NCBI RefSeq assembly: GCF_902859895.1
Contig: NZ_CADIKM010000018.1
Location: 1-64,000, forward strand
Length of the DNA: 64,000 nucleotides
Direction: 5' to 3'
Source of the DNA: Pararobbsia alpina
GTDB lineage: Bacteria; Pseudomonadota; Gammaproteobacteria; Burkholderiales; Burkholderiaceae
The notes beneath the pieces were generated by a model. That model saw only the letters and a program-made list of their open reading frames with translations, was not told the DNA's origin and searched no databases. This document shows positions 43,204-52,016 of the stretch, one piece after another. The position numbers and the translations under genes are program-made. Position 1 is the first letter of the stretch. The number at the start of each line of letters is the position of its first letter.

Positions 43204-43539
43204 AGGAAGCCGGGCGGCCTTTTCGCTGCCCTGCCTGGTCTTGGTTGAGCGCCGGAGCGCGTTGAGGCTGAATGGGCTCAACGCGCAAAACGGAGGGTCT
43301 TCAGGCGACTCGTCTATTTCGCTGTGGCGCTGACCTCGGCAAACAATTTCAGGTCTTCCTTAGAAAGCTACAGTCTCGTCGCCGCAGTAAGACTTTCCAG
43401 TTCTTCCGCCGGGGTTGCATTCGCACCCGGCGCCGTCACGCTCAGACGCGCTATGATCCAGGCAAGTGCCACGGCCCGCCGGATCGGCAAATTGGGGAGC
43501 CCATACGGGCGTCCGCGCAAAAAGAACGAGAGCTAAGAC
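43204..43539. other. Intergenic region after the semialdehyde dehydrogenase gene
   Basis: No convincing gene. Short open frames in several directions lack ribosome sites or family-like sequence. The only clear structure is the perfect inverted repeat at 43257-43286. Confidence 0.5.
43257..43286 (+). terminator. Hairpin downstream of the hpa-region dehydrogenase gene
   Basis: GCGCGTTGAG (43257-43266) and CTCAACGCGC (43277-43286) form a perfect 10-bp stem with a 10-nt loop, 54 bp after the stop codon. No T-run follows on the plus strand, so efficiency as an intrinsic terminator is uncertain. Confidence 0.5.
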
Positions 43540-45099
43540 GTGGGTGAGTTGGATACGGGTTACGTTGATGGGATTGCATACACATTCGGCTATTGCGATG
43601 AGCTGAATCCGCTGCGGCTGACGCTTCCCTTGCTGCATGCCGGGCTTGACTTGCCAACTGTGCAAAGTGCATGCGAGTTGGGCTTTGGTCACGGCGTGAG
43701 CGTCAATATTCACGCAGCCGGGTCGACCACGCGATGGTACGGCACCGACTTCCATCCGCCTCATGCGAACTTCGCCCGGCGACTGGCGAGCAGTGCCGAA
43801 TCCCGGGCGCAATTGTTCGGTGAGCATTTTTCGGCGTTCTGCCGGCGCGACGATTTGCCGGATTTCGATTTCGTCGGCATGCACGGCATCTGGAGCTGGA
43901 TTTCCGACGAGACCCGCGCGCTGGTCGCAGATTTCATACGCCGCAAGCTCAAGGCCGGCGGCGTGCTGTATCTGAGCTATAACACCCAGCCCGGGTGGAC
44001 CCCGATGCTTCCCGTGCGCGAATTGATGCACCGGCATTTCAAGGTCGGTGCGGTGTCCGAGTCGCACAACGGCATGGTCGCCGAAGAGCGCATGCAGGTG
44101 CGCATCAAAGCCGCCGTCGATTTTGCACAGGCCGTATTTGCGACACAACCGGGCTATGCACTGGTCAACCCACTGCTTGCCGAGCGCGTCGATGCGTTGT
44201 CGGGGGAGAGCCCGAACTATCTCGCACATGAGTATTTCAATCGTGACTGGCACCCGATGTCTTTCCTGCAGGTCGCCTCGTCGCTTGTCGAGGCCGGTTT
44301 GACTTATGGGGGATCCGCGGACTATCGCGATCACGTCGATGAGATCAACCTCAGCCCGGCGCAATGCGGTTTGCTAGCGGACATTGGCGATACGGGTTTG
44401 CGAGAAACTGTGCGCGATTTCTGCGTGAACCGGTCGTTGCGGCGCGACTATTGGGTCAAGGATCCACGGACGCTCAGCGACGACGAGCGGGAGGCGAAAC
44501 TGCTCGCTCATCGGGTAATCCTGGCCCTGCCGAGAGCATCCGTCGTGCTGAAGGTGCGCGGCGCGCTCGGCGAGACGCTGCTACCGGAAGCGCTGTACGG
44601 CCCTATTCTCGACGCGCTATCCAGCTATCGCCCCGTGCCCCTGTCCGATATCGAGGAAACCGTTCGCGCACGGGGCATCACACTGACGCAGATCGCCAAG
44701 GCCGTCACGCTACTGGTTAGCATGGGCGTATTGCTGAATTGCCAGGACGACGCACAAATCAGGGCCGCCCAGCCGTCGGCTGAGAAGCTGAATGCAGCAA
44801 TCTGCGAACAGGCGCGCCATCATGACGACGTGCAGTTCCTGGTGAGTCCGGTGTCGGGTTCGGGGGTCTTTGTGCCGCGTGTGCCGCAACTCTTCTTATT
44901 GGCGAGAATGCACGACATGCAGGAACCGGCGCAATGGGCTGAATTCGCTGAGGCTGTGCTGCGCGCGGCTTCTCAGGCTACGCAGACGACAACGGGGCTG
45001 CCATCAGGCGCAGCGACTTCTTTCGCCGATCTGATCGCGAAAGCGAAGCGCTTTGCTCAGATTCATCTACCGATATTGCAGGCACTGGGTGTCGCCTAA
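43540..45099 (+). CDS. SAM-dependent methyltransferase with methyltransferase-regulatory domain
   Basis: A 519-residue protein, GTG start. The N-terminal Rossmann methyltransferase occupies about residues 1-230: SACELGFGHGVSVNIHAAGS (SAM loop), WYGTDFHPPHANFARRL and MHGIWSWISDE. A middle regulatory domain (PF10119 type, about 230-330, ...YLAHEYFNRDWHPMSFLQVA) and a C-terminal helical region follow. Such two-domain methyltransferases are often encoded near surface-polysaccharide or secretion genes, but none is here, so the substrate is unknown. A cyclase fossil follows 4 bp after its stop. Confidence 0.82.
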   Translation: MGELDTGYVDGIAYTFGYCDELNPLRLTLPLLHAGLDLPTVQSACELGFGHGVSVNIHAAGSTTRWYGTDFHPPHANFARRLASSAESRAQLFGEHFSAFCRRDDLPDFDFVGMHGIWSWISDETRALVADFIRRKLKAGGVLYLSYNTQPGWTPMLPVRELMHRHFKVGAVSESHNGMVAEERMQVRIKAAVDFAQAVFATQPGYALVNPLLAERVDALSGESPNYLAHEYFNRDWHPMSFLQVASSLVEAGLTYGGSADYRDHVDEINLSPAQCGLLADIGDTGLRETVRDFCVNRSLRRDYWVKDPRTLSDDEREAKLLAHRVILALPRASVVLKVRGALGETLLPEALYGPILDALSSYRPVPLSDIEETVRARGITLTQIAKAVTLLVSMGVLLNCQDDAQIRAAQPSAEKLNAAICEQARHHDDVQFLVSPVSGSGVFVPRVPQLFLLARMHDMQEPAQWAEFAEAVLRAASQATQTTTGLPSGAATSFADLIAKAKRFAQIHLPILQALGVA

Positions 45100-45102
45100 G
45101 AG

Positions 45103-45186
45103 GTATACATCGGCGACGTGATCATGGCATTCTGGGGTGTGCCCGTCGGCGATGAGAATTGCGCAACAGCAGGGGCCCGCGCTTGA
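45103..45186 (+). pseudogene. Fossil of a class III adenylate cyclase
   Basis: The frame 45103-45186 encodes VYIGDVIMAFWGVPVGDENC followed by ATAGARA and TGA. This is the second metal-binding motif of class III cyclases (KYIGDAVMAFWxAPVxDExHA pattern) and nothing else of the domain is nearby. The start, nucleotide-binding residues and C-terminal half are absent. It lies directly upstream of a cyclic-nucleotide phosphodiesterase-like gene, suggesting a former cyclase/phosphodiesterase pair. Confidence 0.65.
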
Positions 45187-45232
45187 ATGTACCGGTGTCT
45201 ACACCTTCGACATCGAATGAGAGCCGTTCGAG

Positions 45233-46012
45233 ATGAAAGTAACCGTGCTTGGCTGTAGCGGTGGCATCGACGGTGCAGAGGCACGCACCACCGCGCTGCT
45301 GATCGATGACGACGTGCTGGTCGATGCGGGCACGGGTGTCGGCGATCTCGATTGCGATGCACTCGCGCGCATTGACAGGGTGTTCGTGACGCATGCGCAT
45401 ATCGACCACATCGCATTTTTGCCTTTGATGATCGACGCGGTGGGTGCACTACGCAGCGTGCCGCTCGTCGTGCATTGCACGCGAGCGACGGAGGCGATCC
45501 TGCGCGCGCATCTTTTCAATGACGCGCTATGGCCCGACTTCAGCCGCATCCCGAGTCCGGCCAAGCCGTACTTTCGCTTCAAGTCGATGGAGGTCGGCGA
45601 ATCCTGTACCCTCGATCACTCGACACACGGTCCCCGTTCGCTGACGGCGCTGCCAGCCAACCACACGACGCCTGCAGTCGGCTACCGCCTCGACGGCCCG
45701 AGCGGAAGTCTCGCCTTCTCCGGTGACACAACGCTATGTCCCGAGTTTTGGCAAGCGCTCGCGCAAATACCTACGCTGCGCTATTTGATCGTCGAGACGG
45801 CGTTCCCCGACTCGCAGCGTGATCTTGCGATCGCGTCGAAGCACCTGTGCCCGAGCATGCTTGCCGCGCAGTTGCCGTCGCTCTCGGCATCATTTGAATT
45901 GTTCATCGCGCACCTTAAGCCGGGACACGAAGATCTGACGATGAGCGAACTCGAAGCATCGATCCGCCTCACACCGAACAAGCTCGCGCGCGGCGATGTC
46001 TTCGAGTTCTAG
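45233..46012 (+). CDS. MBL-fold class II-type 3',5'-cyclic-nucleotide phosphodiesterase-like protein
   Basis: A 259-residue metallo-beta-lactamase-fold hydrolase. It has the MKVTVLGCSGGIDGAEARTT start, the metal motif VFVTHAHIDHIAFLP (HxHxDH), then PANHTTPAVGYRL, LAFSGDTTLCPEFW (metal Asp) and FIAHLKPGHED near the end. These fit the class II cAMP phosphodiesterase branch that begins with a GCSGG loop. It is probably cytoplasmic because no signal peptide is present, unlike periplasmic CpdP. The degraded cyclase motif just upstream supports a cyclic-nucleotide role; other MBL hydrolases cannot be excluded. Confidence 0.78.
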   Translation: MKVTVLGCSGGIDGAEARTTALLIDDDVLVDAGTGVGDLDCDALARIDRVFVTHAHIDHIAFLPLMIDAVGALRSVPLVVHCTRATEAILRAHLFNDALWPDFSRIPSPAKPYFRFKSMEVGESCTLDHSTHGPRSLTALPANHTTPAVGYRLDGPSGSLAFSGDTTLCPEFWQALAQIPTLRYLIVETAFPDSQRDLAIASKHLCPSMLAAQLPSLSASFELFIAHLKPGHEDLTMSELEASIRLTPNKLARGDVFEF

Positions 46013-46142
46013 CGCAATCGCGTCGACAGCGCCGTGAAAATGGGTCCGACCTCGCCGCATGGTCTTATCGGCTTGACTATCCGAGCAGGTCGCTAGCGGC
46101 CGGTCATTCGACGGCCCCTGTCGGATGCCCATGAAAGCCCGG

Positions 46143-47924
46143 CTACCCGGGCAACTGCCCGCTGCGCGGACGGATGAAAGGTCGAAAATGCTCCGTCCTG
46201 TGCTCCTCTTCGAAATGCGCGAATGACAGCTCGATAACGTCACTGCGCGATACGATTCCAATGAGTCGCATCGTCTCCGTGCTGTCGACTACGGCCAGTC
46301 GTTGGAGCCCGTGCGCCGCCATTCGCGCGGCAACGAGCTTGCATGTTTCTTCGGGCAGTGCGACCACCAGGCCATTGTCCGGCATTGCGTCGGCGATGCT
46401 GATGCTCCTGGCGAGGCTCCCCGAGCCGTTGGACCCAGATTCAAGCACGGTGCGATCGGCCATGCCCACCACTTTTCCGCCTCGAATCACAGGGTAGGCG
46501 CGATGTGTCTGCCTGCTGCCAAAATACGTCTCGAGCGCCTGTTGGACCGAAAGGCTGGCATCGATCGTCTCGACGTCGCGGCACATGATTTCATCAACGT
46601 AGTGACGCTCAAGCGGGTCGACTCCATACTCGCGATAGATGTGACGACCGCGCCGGGCAATCTTCTCCGTCAGGATGGAGCGCTTCATGACGACGGTACT
46701 GAAGCCATGCGCGACAAGCGTCGCGGCAAGAAGCGGCAGCAGCGCATTGGCATCATGGGTGAGGCCGAACGCAAACACGATTGCGGTCAAGGGCGCGCCG
46801 AGCGTGGCACCGAGCACGGCGGCCATGCAAACCAAGGGCCACAAGGCCGGCTCGCCACCGGGCAGAACATGCGACAGGACCGCACCTAGTCCGGCCCCCA
46901 GCATCAGCAGGGGGGCGAGGACACCGCCCGACGTGCCGGAGCCGAGAGCAAACAGCCAAATGACCGCCTTGACCGCGAGTACGCCGACGACGACCTGCAG
47001 CACGATATGCATATGCAGGAGATCGTCGATGACGTCGTAACCGACGCCCAGAGCGCGAGGTTCGAAGTAACCGCCGATCCCTACGATGAGGCCGCCGATC
47101 GCGGGCCACCACATCCAGTGGATGCGAAGCGTGCCGAAAAGATCTTCTATCTTGTAGAGCGTCACGGAGAGCCCTGATGCGAGCGCACCTGCAAGCAGTC
47201 CCGCCACCACGCACGACAGGAGCGCAAGACCGTTTGGCGAGGCGGTGACCAGCGGGAAAAGCGGGCCCGTGCCGAAGAACGCTGCGCGAGCGAAGCCGGC
47301 GACCGCGCACGCAATCGCGACGGGCAGGAAACTACGTGGACGCCATTCGAAGAGCAGCAATTCGACGGCGAGCAGTACGGCTGCAACCGGCGTGCCAAAT
47401 ACCGCGGTCATGCCAGCGGCGGCGCCCGCCACCAACAGCGCCTTGCGCTCAGCGGCGCTGAGTTCGAAACATTGTGCGAGCAGCGAAGCCAGTGCCCCGC
47501 CCGTCACGATGATCGGGCCTTCCGCACCGAATGGTCCGCCGCTGCCGATCACGATTGCGGACGACAAGGGTTTGAGTGCCGCCACCCTCGGCGACATCCG
47601 ACTCTTGCCGAACAGGATGGCCTCGATCGCCTCCGGGATGCCATGGCCGCGAATTTTTTCGGATCCGTAACGCGCCATGAGGCCGACGATCAGGCCGCCG
47701 ACGACCGGGACGACCACGACCCAGGCGCCGAGGAAGTTGTGCGAGGGCGAGCGGTCCGCGAACGAGACGGTGCCGAAGAAGAACAGATTGGTGAACAGAT
47801 GGATAAGCGCGATCAGGACGCAAGCCGCGAGCGTGCTGATGCCACCAATGACCGTCGCGAGCGACGACAGGGTGAGAAGCCGCGAGTTCTTCGAGAAATC
47901 GCGCTTGTGGGAGCCTTGCCTCAT
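46143..47924 (-). CDS. CLC-family chloride channel/antiporter with tandem CBS domains
   Basis: A 593-residue membrane protein. CLC helices occupy about residues 20-430, with the gating-glutamate motif IGSGGPFGAEGPIIVTGG, a GTPVAAVLLAVELLLFEW helix and SGTSGGVLAPLLMLGAGLGA. In the first selectivity motif GSGGP replaces the more common GSGIP. Two CBS domains follow (about 450-570: DEIMCRDVETIDASLSVQQA, ATTRMAAHGLQRLAVVDS-like). It probably exchanges Cl- (or F-, NO3-) for protons; CBS domains suggest nucleotide control. The start overlaps the stop of the upstream marR gene by 4 bp, so the two are translationally coupled. Confidence 0.87.
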   Translation of the reverse strand: MRQGSHKRDFSKNSRLLTLSSLATVIGGISTLAACVLIALIHLFTNLFFFGTVSFADRSPSHNFLGAWVVVVPVVGGLIVGLMARYGSEKIRGHGIPEAIEAILFGKSRMSPRVAALKPLSSAIVIGSGGPFGAEGPIIVTGGALASLLAQCFELSAAERKALLVAGAAAGMTAVFGTPVAAVLLAVELLLFEWRPRSFLPVAIACAVAGFARAAFFGTGPLFPLVTASPNGLALLSCVVAGLLAGALASGLSVTLYKIEDLFGTLRIHWMWWPAIGGLIVGIGGYFEPRALGVGYDVIDDLLHMHIVLQVVVGVLAVKAVIWLFALGSGTSGGVLAPLLMLGAGLGAVLSHVLPGGEPALWPLVCMAAVLGATLGAPLTAIVFAFGLTHDANALLPLLAATLVAHGFSTVVMKRSILTEKIARRGRHIYREYGVDPLERHYVDEIMCRDVETIDASLSVQQALETYFGSRQTHRAYPVIRGGKVVGMADRTVLESGSNGSGSLARSISIADAMPDNGLVVALPEETCKLVAARMAAHGLQRLAVVDSTETMRLIGIVSRSDVIELSFAHFEEEHRTEHFRPFIRPRSGQLPG

Positions 47925-48343
47925 GATGGGTCCAGGTCGATGTGAGGAATGGTGAACGAGCCCGCAAGAGACTTCAGTTCCGCGCGATGCAATTCCGCAA
48001 GACGGGACAAAAGCTGTTCGCCTGGCGGCTCGAGGCGTATCTCGACTTGCCTCCGGTCGGTCTCACTCACCGTTCTGCGGACCAGGCCCAGTGCCTCGCA
48101 ACGCGTCACCAGCGCGACCACGCCGTGATGTTGCGCCTGCAGTCGTTCAGCCACTTCGCCAACCGTTGCCCAATCCCGACCGGGATAGCCCTTGATGTGG
48201 AGCATCAGCAGGTACTGCAACGGAGTCACGCCTTCCGCCTGAACTGCCTTCTCCGAAAATCGCTCGAAGCGCCTCATTTGAAAACGAAATTCGGAGAGCT
48301 GCTCAAACGCCTTTTTGTTCAAACCTCGAGCACGCGCGGTCAT
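47921..48343 (-). CDS. MarR-family transcriptional regulator
   Basis: A 140-residue winged-helix protein: FRFQMRRFERFSEKAVQAEG, TPLQYLLMLHIKGYPGRDWA, VGEVAERLQAQHHGVVALVT (recognition helix) and RRTVSETDRRQVEIRLEPPG (wing). It is transcribed together with, and overlaps by 4 bp, the clc gene and probably autoregulates that pair. The AT-rich stretch at 48360-48400, with a repeated CACAGTGTGATGT-like element, is the likely promoter/operator. Confidence 0.87.
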   Translation of the reverse strand: MTARARGLNKKAFEQLSEFRFQMRRFERFSEKAVQAEGVTPLQYLLMLHIKGYPGRDWATVGEVAERLQAQHHGVVALVTRCEALGLVRRTVSETDRRQVEIRLEPPGEQLLSRLAELHRAELKSLAGSFTIPHIDLDPS

Positions 48344-48750
48344 TGAGGATCCGAGAATCGAAAGAGGGTGTATTTATATCACAGTGTGATGTAAATCTGC
48401 GAGAAGGGGTATGCATCCTCCGAGGCGCAACGTCCGCGCGAAGTCGGGCTTCAAGAAGGCGATTCTGGGAGGATGTCAAGAATTCACGAAGGCCGAGTTC
48501 GAGGAATTGCGCCATCTCCTCTACAAACTTCTCGGCGACCAAGCGACGCAAACGACGGATAAGGCGAGTGCGGCTGAGGCGCAAATAGCAATGGAGCCCG
48601 ACAACACCGTATGGTTGTCGGGCTCCATCGTGGACACGCCGAGCCAGAGCGACTGCGACGGACCTGTTTCATGTCCTTGCAAGGGCACGCAATGCGTACC
48701 GAAGTGCTTATCCGGGACGCAAGGCGGTGCCTTGCCAGAACGCGTAAGGC
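48344..48750. other. Intergenic region between marR and the oxidoreductase gene
   Basis: No convincing gene. Next to marR, CACAGTGTG lies at 48381-48389 in an AT-rich block likely to be the marR promoter. A plus-strand frame around 48470-48580 contains EFTKAEFEELRHLLYKLLGD, a helical segment with no start, stop or recognisable family, so it is left uncalled. The strong hairpin at 48591-48628 is listed separately. Confidence 0.5.
48591..48628 (-). terminator. Strong hairpin, probable terminator of the dioxygenase-BKACE operon
   Basis: ATGGAGCCCGACAAC (48591-48605) and its exact complement GTTGTCGGGCTCCAT (48614-48628) form a perfect 15-bp stem with an 8-nt loop. It lies 123 bp beyond the stop of the last gene of the leftward operon, on whose strand TGCTATTTGCG follows, a weak T-rich tract. 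Confidence 0.7.
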
Positions 48751-49725
48751 TTAGGGCTTGAGCACGACGCGATGTTGCGCGCCGTTGAACACGATACGGT
48801 ATGCGTCTGCCGCCTTGTCAAGCGTAAACACATGGTCTTCAACGATCGGGAATGGCTTCAATGCGCCGCTCTCGAACGAACCGGCCAGACTATCGTAGAC
48901 GAGCGCGCCCTCGACGCTGTCGAGTGCGAGCGTATCGACACCGACGTAGGTGCGTTGGCCGCGGTAGAACTCGAGAATGTCGAACGGAATCGCGCGGTCG
49001 ATCGTCGAGATGAAGATCTGCGTTCCGCGCATCGCCATCGAGCGGTTTGCCTTGTCGAAGTAAGGGCTGCCCACGGTGTTGAACACGATGTCGGCACCAT
49101 GACCGCCGGTGAGATCGCGCAACTCGGTGTCCAGATTTTCGGCGGAGATCATCGTCACCTTGCCGTTTGCGTGACCGACATAATCTTGGGTACTCCGCTC
49201 GACGCCGAACACCTGGGCACCCGCCAGCGTGGCCATCTGAATGGCAGCCTGGCCGACCTTGCCGTTCGCGCCCAACACGAGCACCACCTTGCCCGCAGCG
49301 GCACCGCCCGCACGACGCAGACCTTCGGCAGCGGTCACGAACGGAACACCGGCTGCACCCGCTTCATCCATCGTCAGTGCGGCAGGCTTCTCGCGAACGC
49401 TCGCCACCGGCACGGCCACAAAATTCGCGTGGGCGCCGTTTGTGCGAATCCCCAGTTCACCGCCGCTGCCCCAGACTTCCTTGCCGATCAGCGCAGCGGG
49501 ACCGTCCACGACGACGCCCGCATAGTCACGGCCGGGTGTGCGCGGCCAGACAGCGTGAGACATGAAACCCAGCACCGCCTTGACGTCGCTCGGATTGACA
49601 CCCGAGCTGCGTACCTCGACGAGGCACTGGTCGGCTTTGATCGCCGGCTTGGATTGCTGCACGAAGTTCAGCTCGAGGCTGTCGATGTTCGCGCTCTTTT
49701 TTTCAACGACTACGGCCTTTGCCAT
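48751..49725 (-). CDS. Zinc-independent alcohol dehydrogenase / quinone-oxidoreductase-like (MDR family)
   Basis: A 324-residue medium-chain dehydrogenase/reductase starting MAKAVVVEKKSANIDSLELN after a perfect AAGGAG site. It has a GroES-like N-terminal domain (VRSSGVNPSDVKAVLG, TPGRDYAGVVVDGPA) and a Rossmann domain with VVLVLGANGKVGQAAIQMAT. Structural-zinc cysteines are missing, as in the quinone oxidoreductase/enoyl reductase branch. It is the last gene of the dioxygenase-SDR-BKACE-hexapeptide operon and is a candidate for a C=C reduction step after ring cleavage. Confidence 0.85.
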   Translation of the reverse strand: MAKAVVVEKKSANIDSLELNFVQQSKPAIKADQCLVEVRSSGVNPSDVKAVLGFMSHAVWPRTPGRDYAGVVVDGPAALIGKEVWGSGGELGIRTNGAHANFVAVPVASVREKPAALTMDEAGAAGVPFVTAAEGLRRAGGAAAGKVVLVLGANGKVGQAAIQMATLAGAQVFGVERSTQDYVGHANGKVTMISAENLDTELRDLTGGHGADIVFNTVGSPYFDKANRSMAMRGTQIFISTIDRAIPFDILEFYRGQRTYVGVDTLALDSVEGALVYDSLAGSFESGALKPFPIVEDHVFTLDKAADAYRIVFNGAQHRVVLKP

Positions 49726-49726
49726 G

Positions 49727-50278
49727 TTACTTCTCCTTGTATCTGATGTTTTCCGCGCCGCCATTCTGGTAGGCGAGGGCAAGCGCCATGTATCGCTCGG
49801 CGACCGCGCTCAGCGCGCTCAGTTCTTTGCTTTCCATCGTACGCAGCAGTTTCGCGGGATTGCCCGCCCACAGCTCGCCCGTGCCGACGACTTTGCCTGG
49901 TGTCAGGACCGCCCCTGCGGCCAGCATGCCCCCGCGGCGAATAATCGCGCCGTCGAGCACCCGGGCGCCGAAGCCGACAAAGCCCGTGTCTTCGATCGTG
50001 CAGGAATGCAGAATCGCACCGTGCCCGACTGACACGGCATCGCCGATCAAAGTGGGACGTCCGCCCGTCGAGCAATGGACAACGGATCCGTCCTGGATAT
50101 TTGTGCCGGCACCCACGGAGATGCGCTGGACGTCACCGCGCAGCACGCAATTGAACCAGATCGATGACCGTGCGCCAATCTCGACATCGGCGATGATGGC
50201 CGTCCCAGCTGCAATGAATGCACTCGAGTCGATGCGCGGCTGCATGCGCAGATGCTCAAATGTGTCCGATGCGCTCAC
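49727..50278 (-). CDS. Gamma-carbonic-anhydrase-like hexapeptide protein (PaaY-like)
   Basis: A 183-residue left-handed beta-helix protein: IAAGTAIIADVEIGARSSIW, NCVLRGDVQRISVGAGTNIQ, DGSVVHCSTG, DAVSVGHGAILHSCTIED and GARVLDGAIIRRGGMLAAGA are hexapeptide-repeat rungs carrying the three metal His. The family includes carbonic anhydrases and PaaY, a thioesterase that clears stalled CoA esters in phenylacetate degradation. In an aromatic-catabolic operon the PaaY-like role is attractive. Its start overlaps the stop of the BKACE gene, and the next gene begins 1 bp after its own stop. Confidence 0.85.
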   Translation of the reverse strand: MSASDTFEHLRMQPRIDSSAFIAAGTAIIADVEIGARSSIWFNCVLRGDVQRISVGAGTNIQDGSVVHCSTGGRPTLIGDAVSVGHGAILHSCTIEDTGFVGFGARVLDGAIIRRGGMLAAGAVLTPGKVVGTGELWAGNPAKLLRTMESKELSALSAVAERYMALALAYQNGGAENIRYKEK

Positions 50279-51153
50279 GGCAACTCCAATATGTCGCGGG
50301 CTTCGCGCGCCGTGGCGATCTCGCCGCCCATTGACAGCACGATGTCACGCGCACGGGTCACCAATTGAGCGTTGCTCTCCGCGAGCACGCCGCGCGAGAT
50401 GTAAATGTTGTCTTCGAGGCCGACGCGGACATGACCACCCGCCAGCCATGCTTGACCGACGATGGGAAACTCGAACCGGCCGACACCGAAGGCCGACCAG
50501 ACGGCGCCGGCCGGCAACAGGTTCCGCGCATAGAGAATCGTCTCCGGTGACGAGTTGAAGCCATACTTCACACCGGTGACGAGTGTCCACAATGCGGGGC
50601 CATCGAGCACGCCGTCCTTGATGAGATCCAGCGCCAGATGAATGTCGCCGGTGTCGAACACTTCCAGCTCGGGTTTGACACCCGCCTCACGGATGATGTT
50701 TGCCATGCGCGTGAGATTGCGTGGCGTATTGATCACCACCTGAGCGCCGGAGTTCATCGTATTGAGGTCAAGCGTGGCGATGTCGGGCCGCAGTGCCGCG
50801 ATGTGTTCGACGCGCTTTTCCGGACGCAGGAGCGTGGTACCGGGACCGGCCACCCTTGGGTCTTCTTCGCCCGGCACGAAGCGACCGCCCGGACCCGTGG
50901 TCAGATTGATGACCAGTTCCGGGTTGGCTTCGCGGATACGTTGCATCACTTCGCGGTACAGATCCAGTTCCATCGAAGGGTTTCCGGTTTTCGGATCCCG
51001 AACGTGGATATGGACGACCGAAGCACCGGCAGCGGCGGCGTCAAGTGCTGAACTGGCGATCTGTGCAGGCGTGATCGGAAGTCCCGGATGTTGCTCCGGC
51101 TTGGTCAGATTGCCCGTGATGGCGCAAGTAATGATGGTTTTGCGGGAATGCAT
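50275..51153 (-). CDS. Beta-keto acid cleavage enzyme (BKACE; 3-keto-5-aminohexanoate cleavage family)
   Basis: A 292-residue Zn-dependent TIM-barrel enzyme. The family motifs are present: IITCAITGNLTKPEQHPGLP, VVHIHVRDPKTGNPSMELDL (metal His-x-His), LVINLTTGPGGRFVPG, ATLDLNTMNSG, ELEVFDTGDIH and VWSAFGVGRFEFP with a late GGHVRVGLEDN (metal-related His). BKACE enzymes react a beta-keto acid with acetyl-CoA to give acetoacetate and a CoA ester. Here it sits downstream of an intradiol dioxygenase and an SDR, so its substrate may be a ring-cleavage-derived keto acid such as 3-oxoadipate; this is inference. Confidence 0.9.
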   Translation of the reverse strand: MHSRKTIITCAITGNLTKPEQHPGLPITPAQIASSALDAAAAGASVVHIHVRDPKTGNPSMELDLYREVMQRIREANPELVINLTTGPGGRFVPGEEDPRVAGPGTTLLRPEKRVEHIAALRPDIATLDLNTMNSGAQVVINTPRNLTRMANIIREAGVKPELEVFDTGDIHLALDLIKDGVLDGPALWTLVTGVKYGFNSSPETILYARNLLPAGAVWSAFGVGRFEFPIVGQAWLAGGHVRVGLEDNIYISRGVLAESNAQLVTRARDIVLSMGGEIATAREARDILELP

Positions 51154-51249
51154 CGCTAGTTCTCTCTCGAATCAGGTTGTGACACGCAGACGCGGCAAGA
51201 CAAGGCCATTGAGGCGAGCCCCCGTCAATCGGGCCGGCTCGCCGGGCTA

Positions 51250-51993
51250 TCAGAGGCGGCGTCCGCCATCGACGACGATCGTCGTGCCGGTGCTGAACGT
51301 CAGGTGTGTCGCGCACGCTTCGATTGCCTGCGCGATGTCGTCCGGGCTGCCGATGCGCCGCAGCGGTGTGGTGTTGGCGACCTTGTCGTTGAAGTCGGCG
51401 CTGCGTCCGGGCACGAATCCCGTGTCGACCACCCCGGGCGACACGTTGAGGATGCGCACCTTGGGCGCCAGCACGCGTGCAAGCGACATGGTCATCACAT
51501 CGAGACCTGCCTTCGTGGCGCAATAGGCGATGTTGCTGCCGATTCCGTTCGATCCTGAAATCGACGACACATTCACGATCAGCCCGGCACCGGACTTGTC
51601 CAATAGTGCACGGAACGCACGGACCGCGGCGAACTGGGCGCGCCAGTTGACCCGCATGATGTCGTCGATGAGTTCATCCGTCAGCGCATCGAGGTCGGCG
51701 TGCGGGACCGGCTTTGTGAATCCGGCTGCATTGACGAGCACATCGGCGTGGCCATAGCGGCTTTCCACATCCTGGGCGAGTTGGGCCAGCGTTGCGCTGT
51801 CGGTGATGGACACCGCGGCTGCGTGGTGGCCGGTCCCTGGCAATGCCTTGATGACCTCCTGCGCACTTTCGACGGTCAGGCCCGCCACCACGACGCGCGC
51901 GCCCGCAGCAGCGAAACGCCGGCTCGTCGCGACACCGATACCACCGGTACCGCCGATGACGACTGCAATTTTTCCTTCAAGTGATTCGGACAT
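51250..51993 (-). CDS. SDR-family oxidoreductase
   Basis: A 247-residue classical short-chain dehydrogenase/reductase: cofactor loop VVIGGTGGIGVATSRRF, DVLVNAAGF, catalytic VNVSSISGSNGIGSNIAYCATKAG (Ser, Tyr, Lys) and NVSPGVVDTGF. All catalytic residues are present. It lies 23 bp downstream of the intradiol dioxygenase gene and 96 bp upstream of BKACE, all in one direction. Its substrate is not identifiable; a dihydrodiol, hydroxy acid or keto acid of the same pathway is likely. Confidence 0.88.
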   Translation of the reverse strand: MSESLEGKIAVVIGGTGGIGVATSRRFAAAGARVVVAGLTVESAQEVIKALPGTGHHAAAVSITDSATLAQLAQDVESRYGHADVLVNAAGFTKPVPHADLDALTDELIDDIMRVNWRAQFAAVRAFRALLDKSGAGLIVNVSSISGSNGIGSNIAYCATKAGLDVMTMSLARVLAPKVRILNVSPGVVDTGFVPGRSADFNDKVANTTPLRRIGSPDDIAQAIEACATHLTFSTGTTIVVDGGRRL

Positions 51994-52016
51994 CTTGTGC
52001 CTCTTGGTGACAGTGC

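Noticed and set aside
43324-43536. 70-codon plus-strand frame ending PYGRPRKKNES
   Set aside because: No ribosome site and low-complexity composition; no family recognised.
48411-48761. 116-codon plus-strand frame with EFTKAEFEELRHLLYKLLGD
   Set aside because: The helical segment is suggestive, but there is no ribosome site or family, the frame runs through a strong terminator hairpin, and its 3' end overlaps the oxidoreductase gene.
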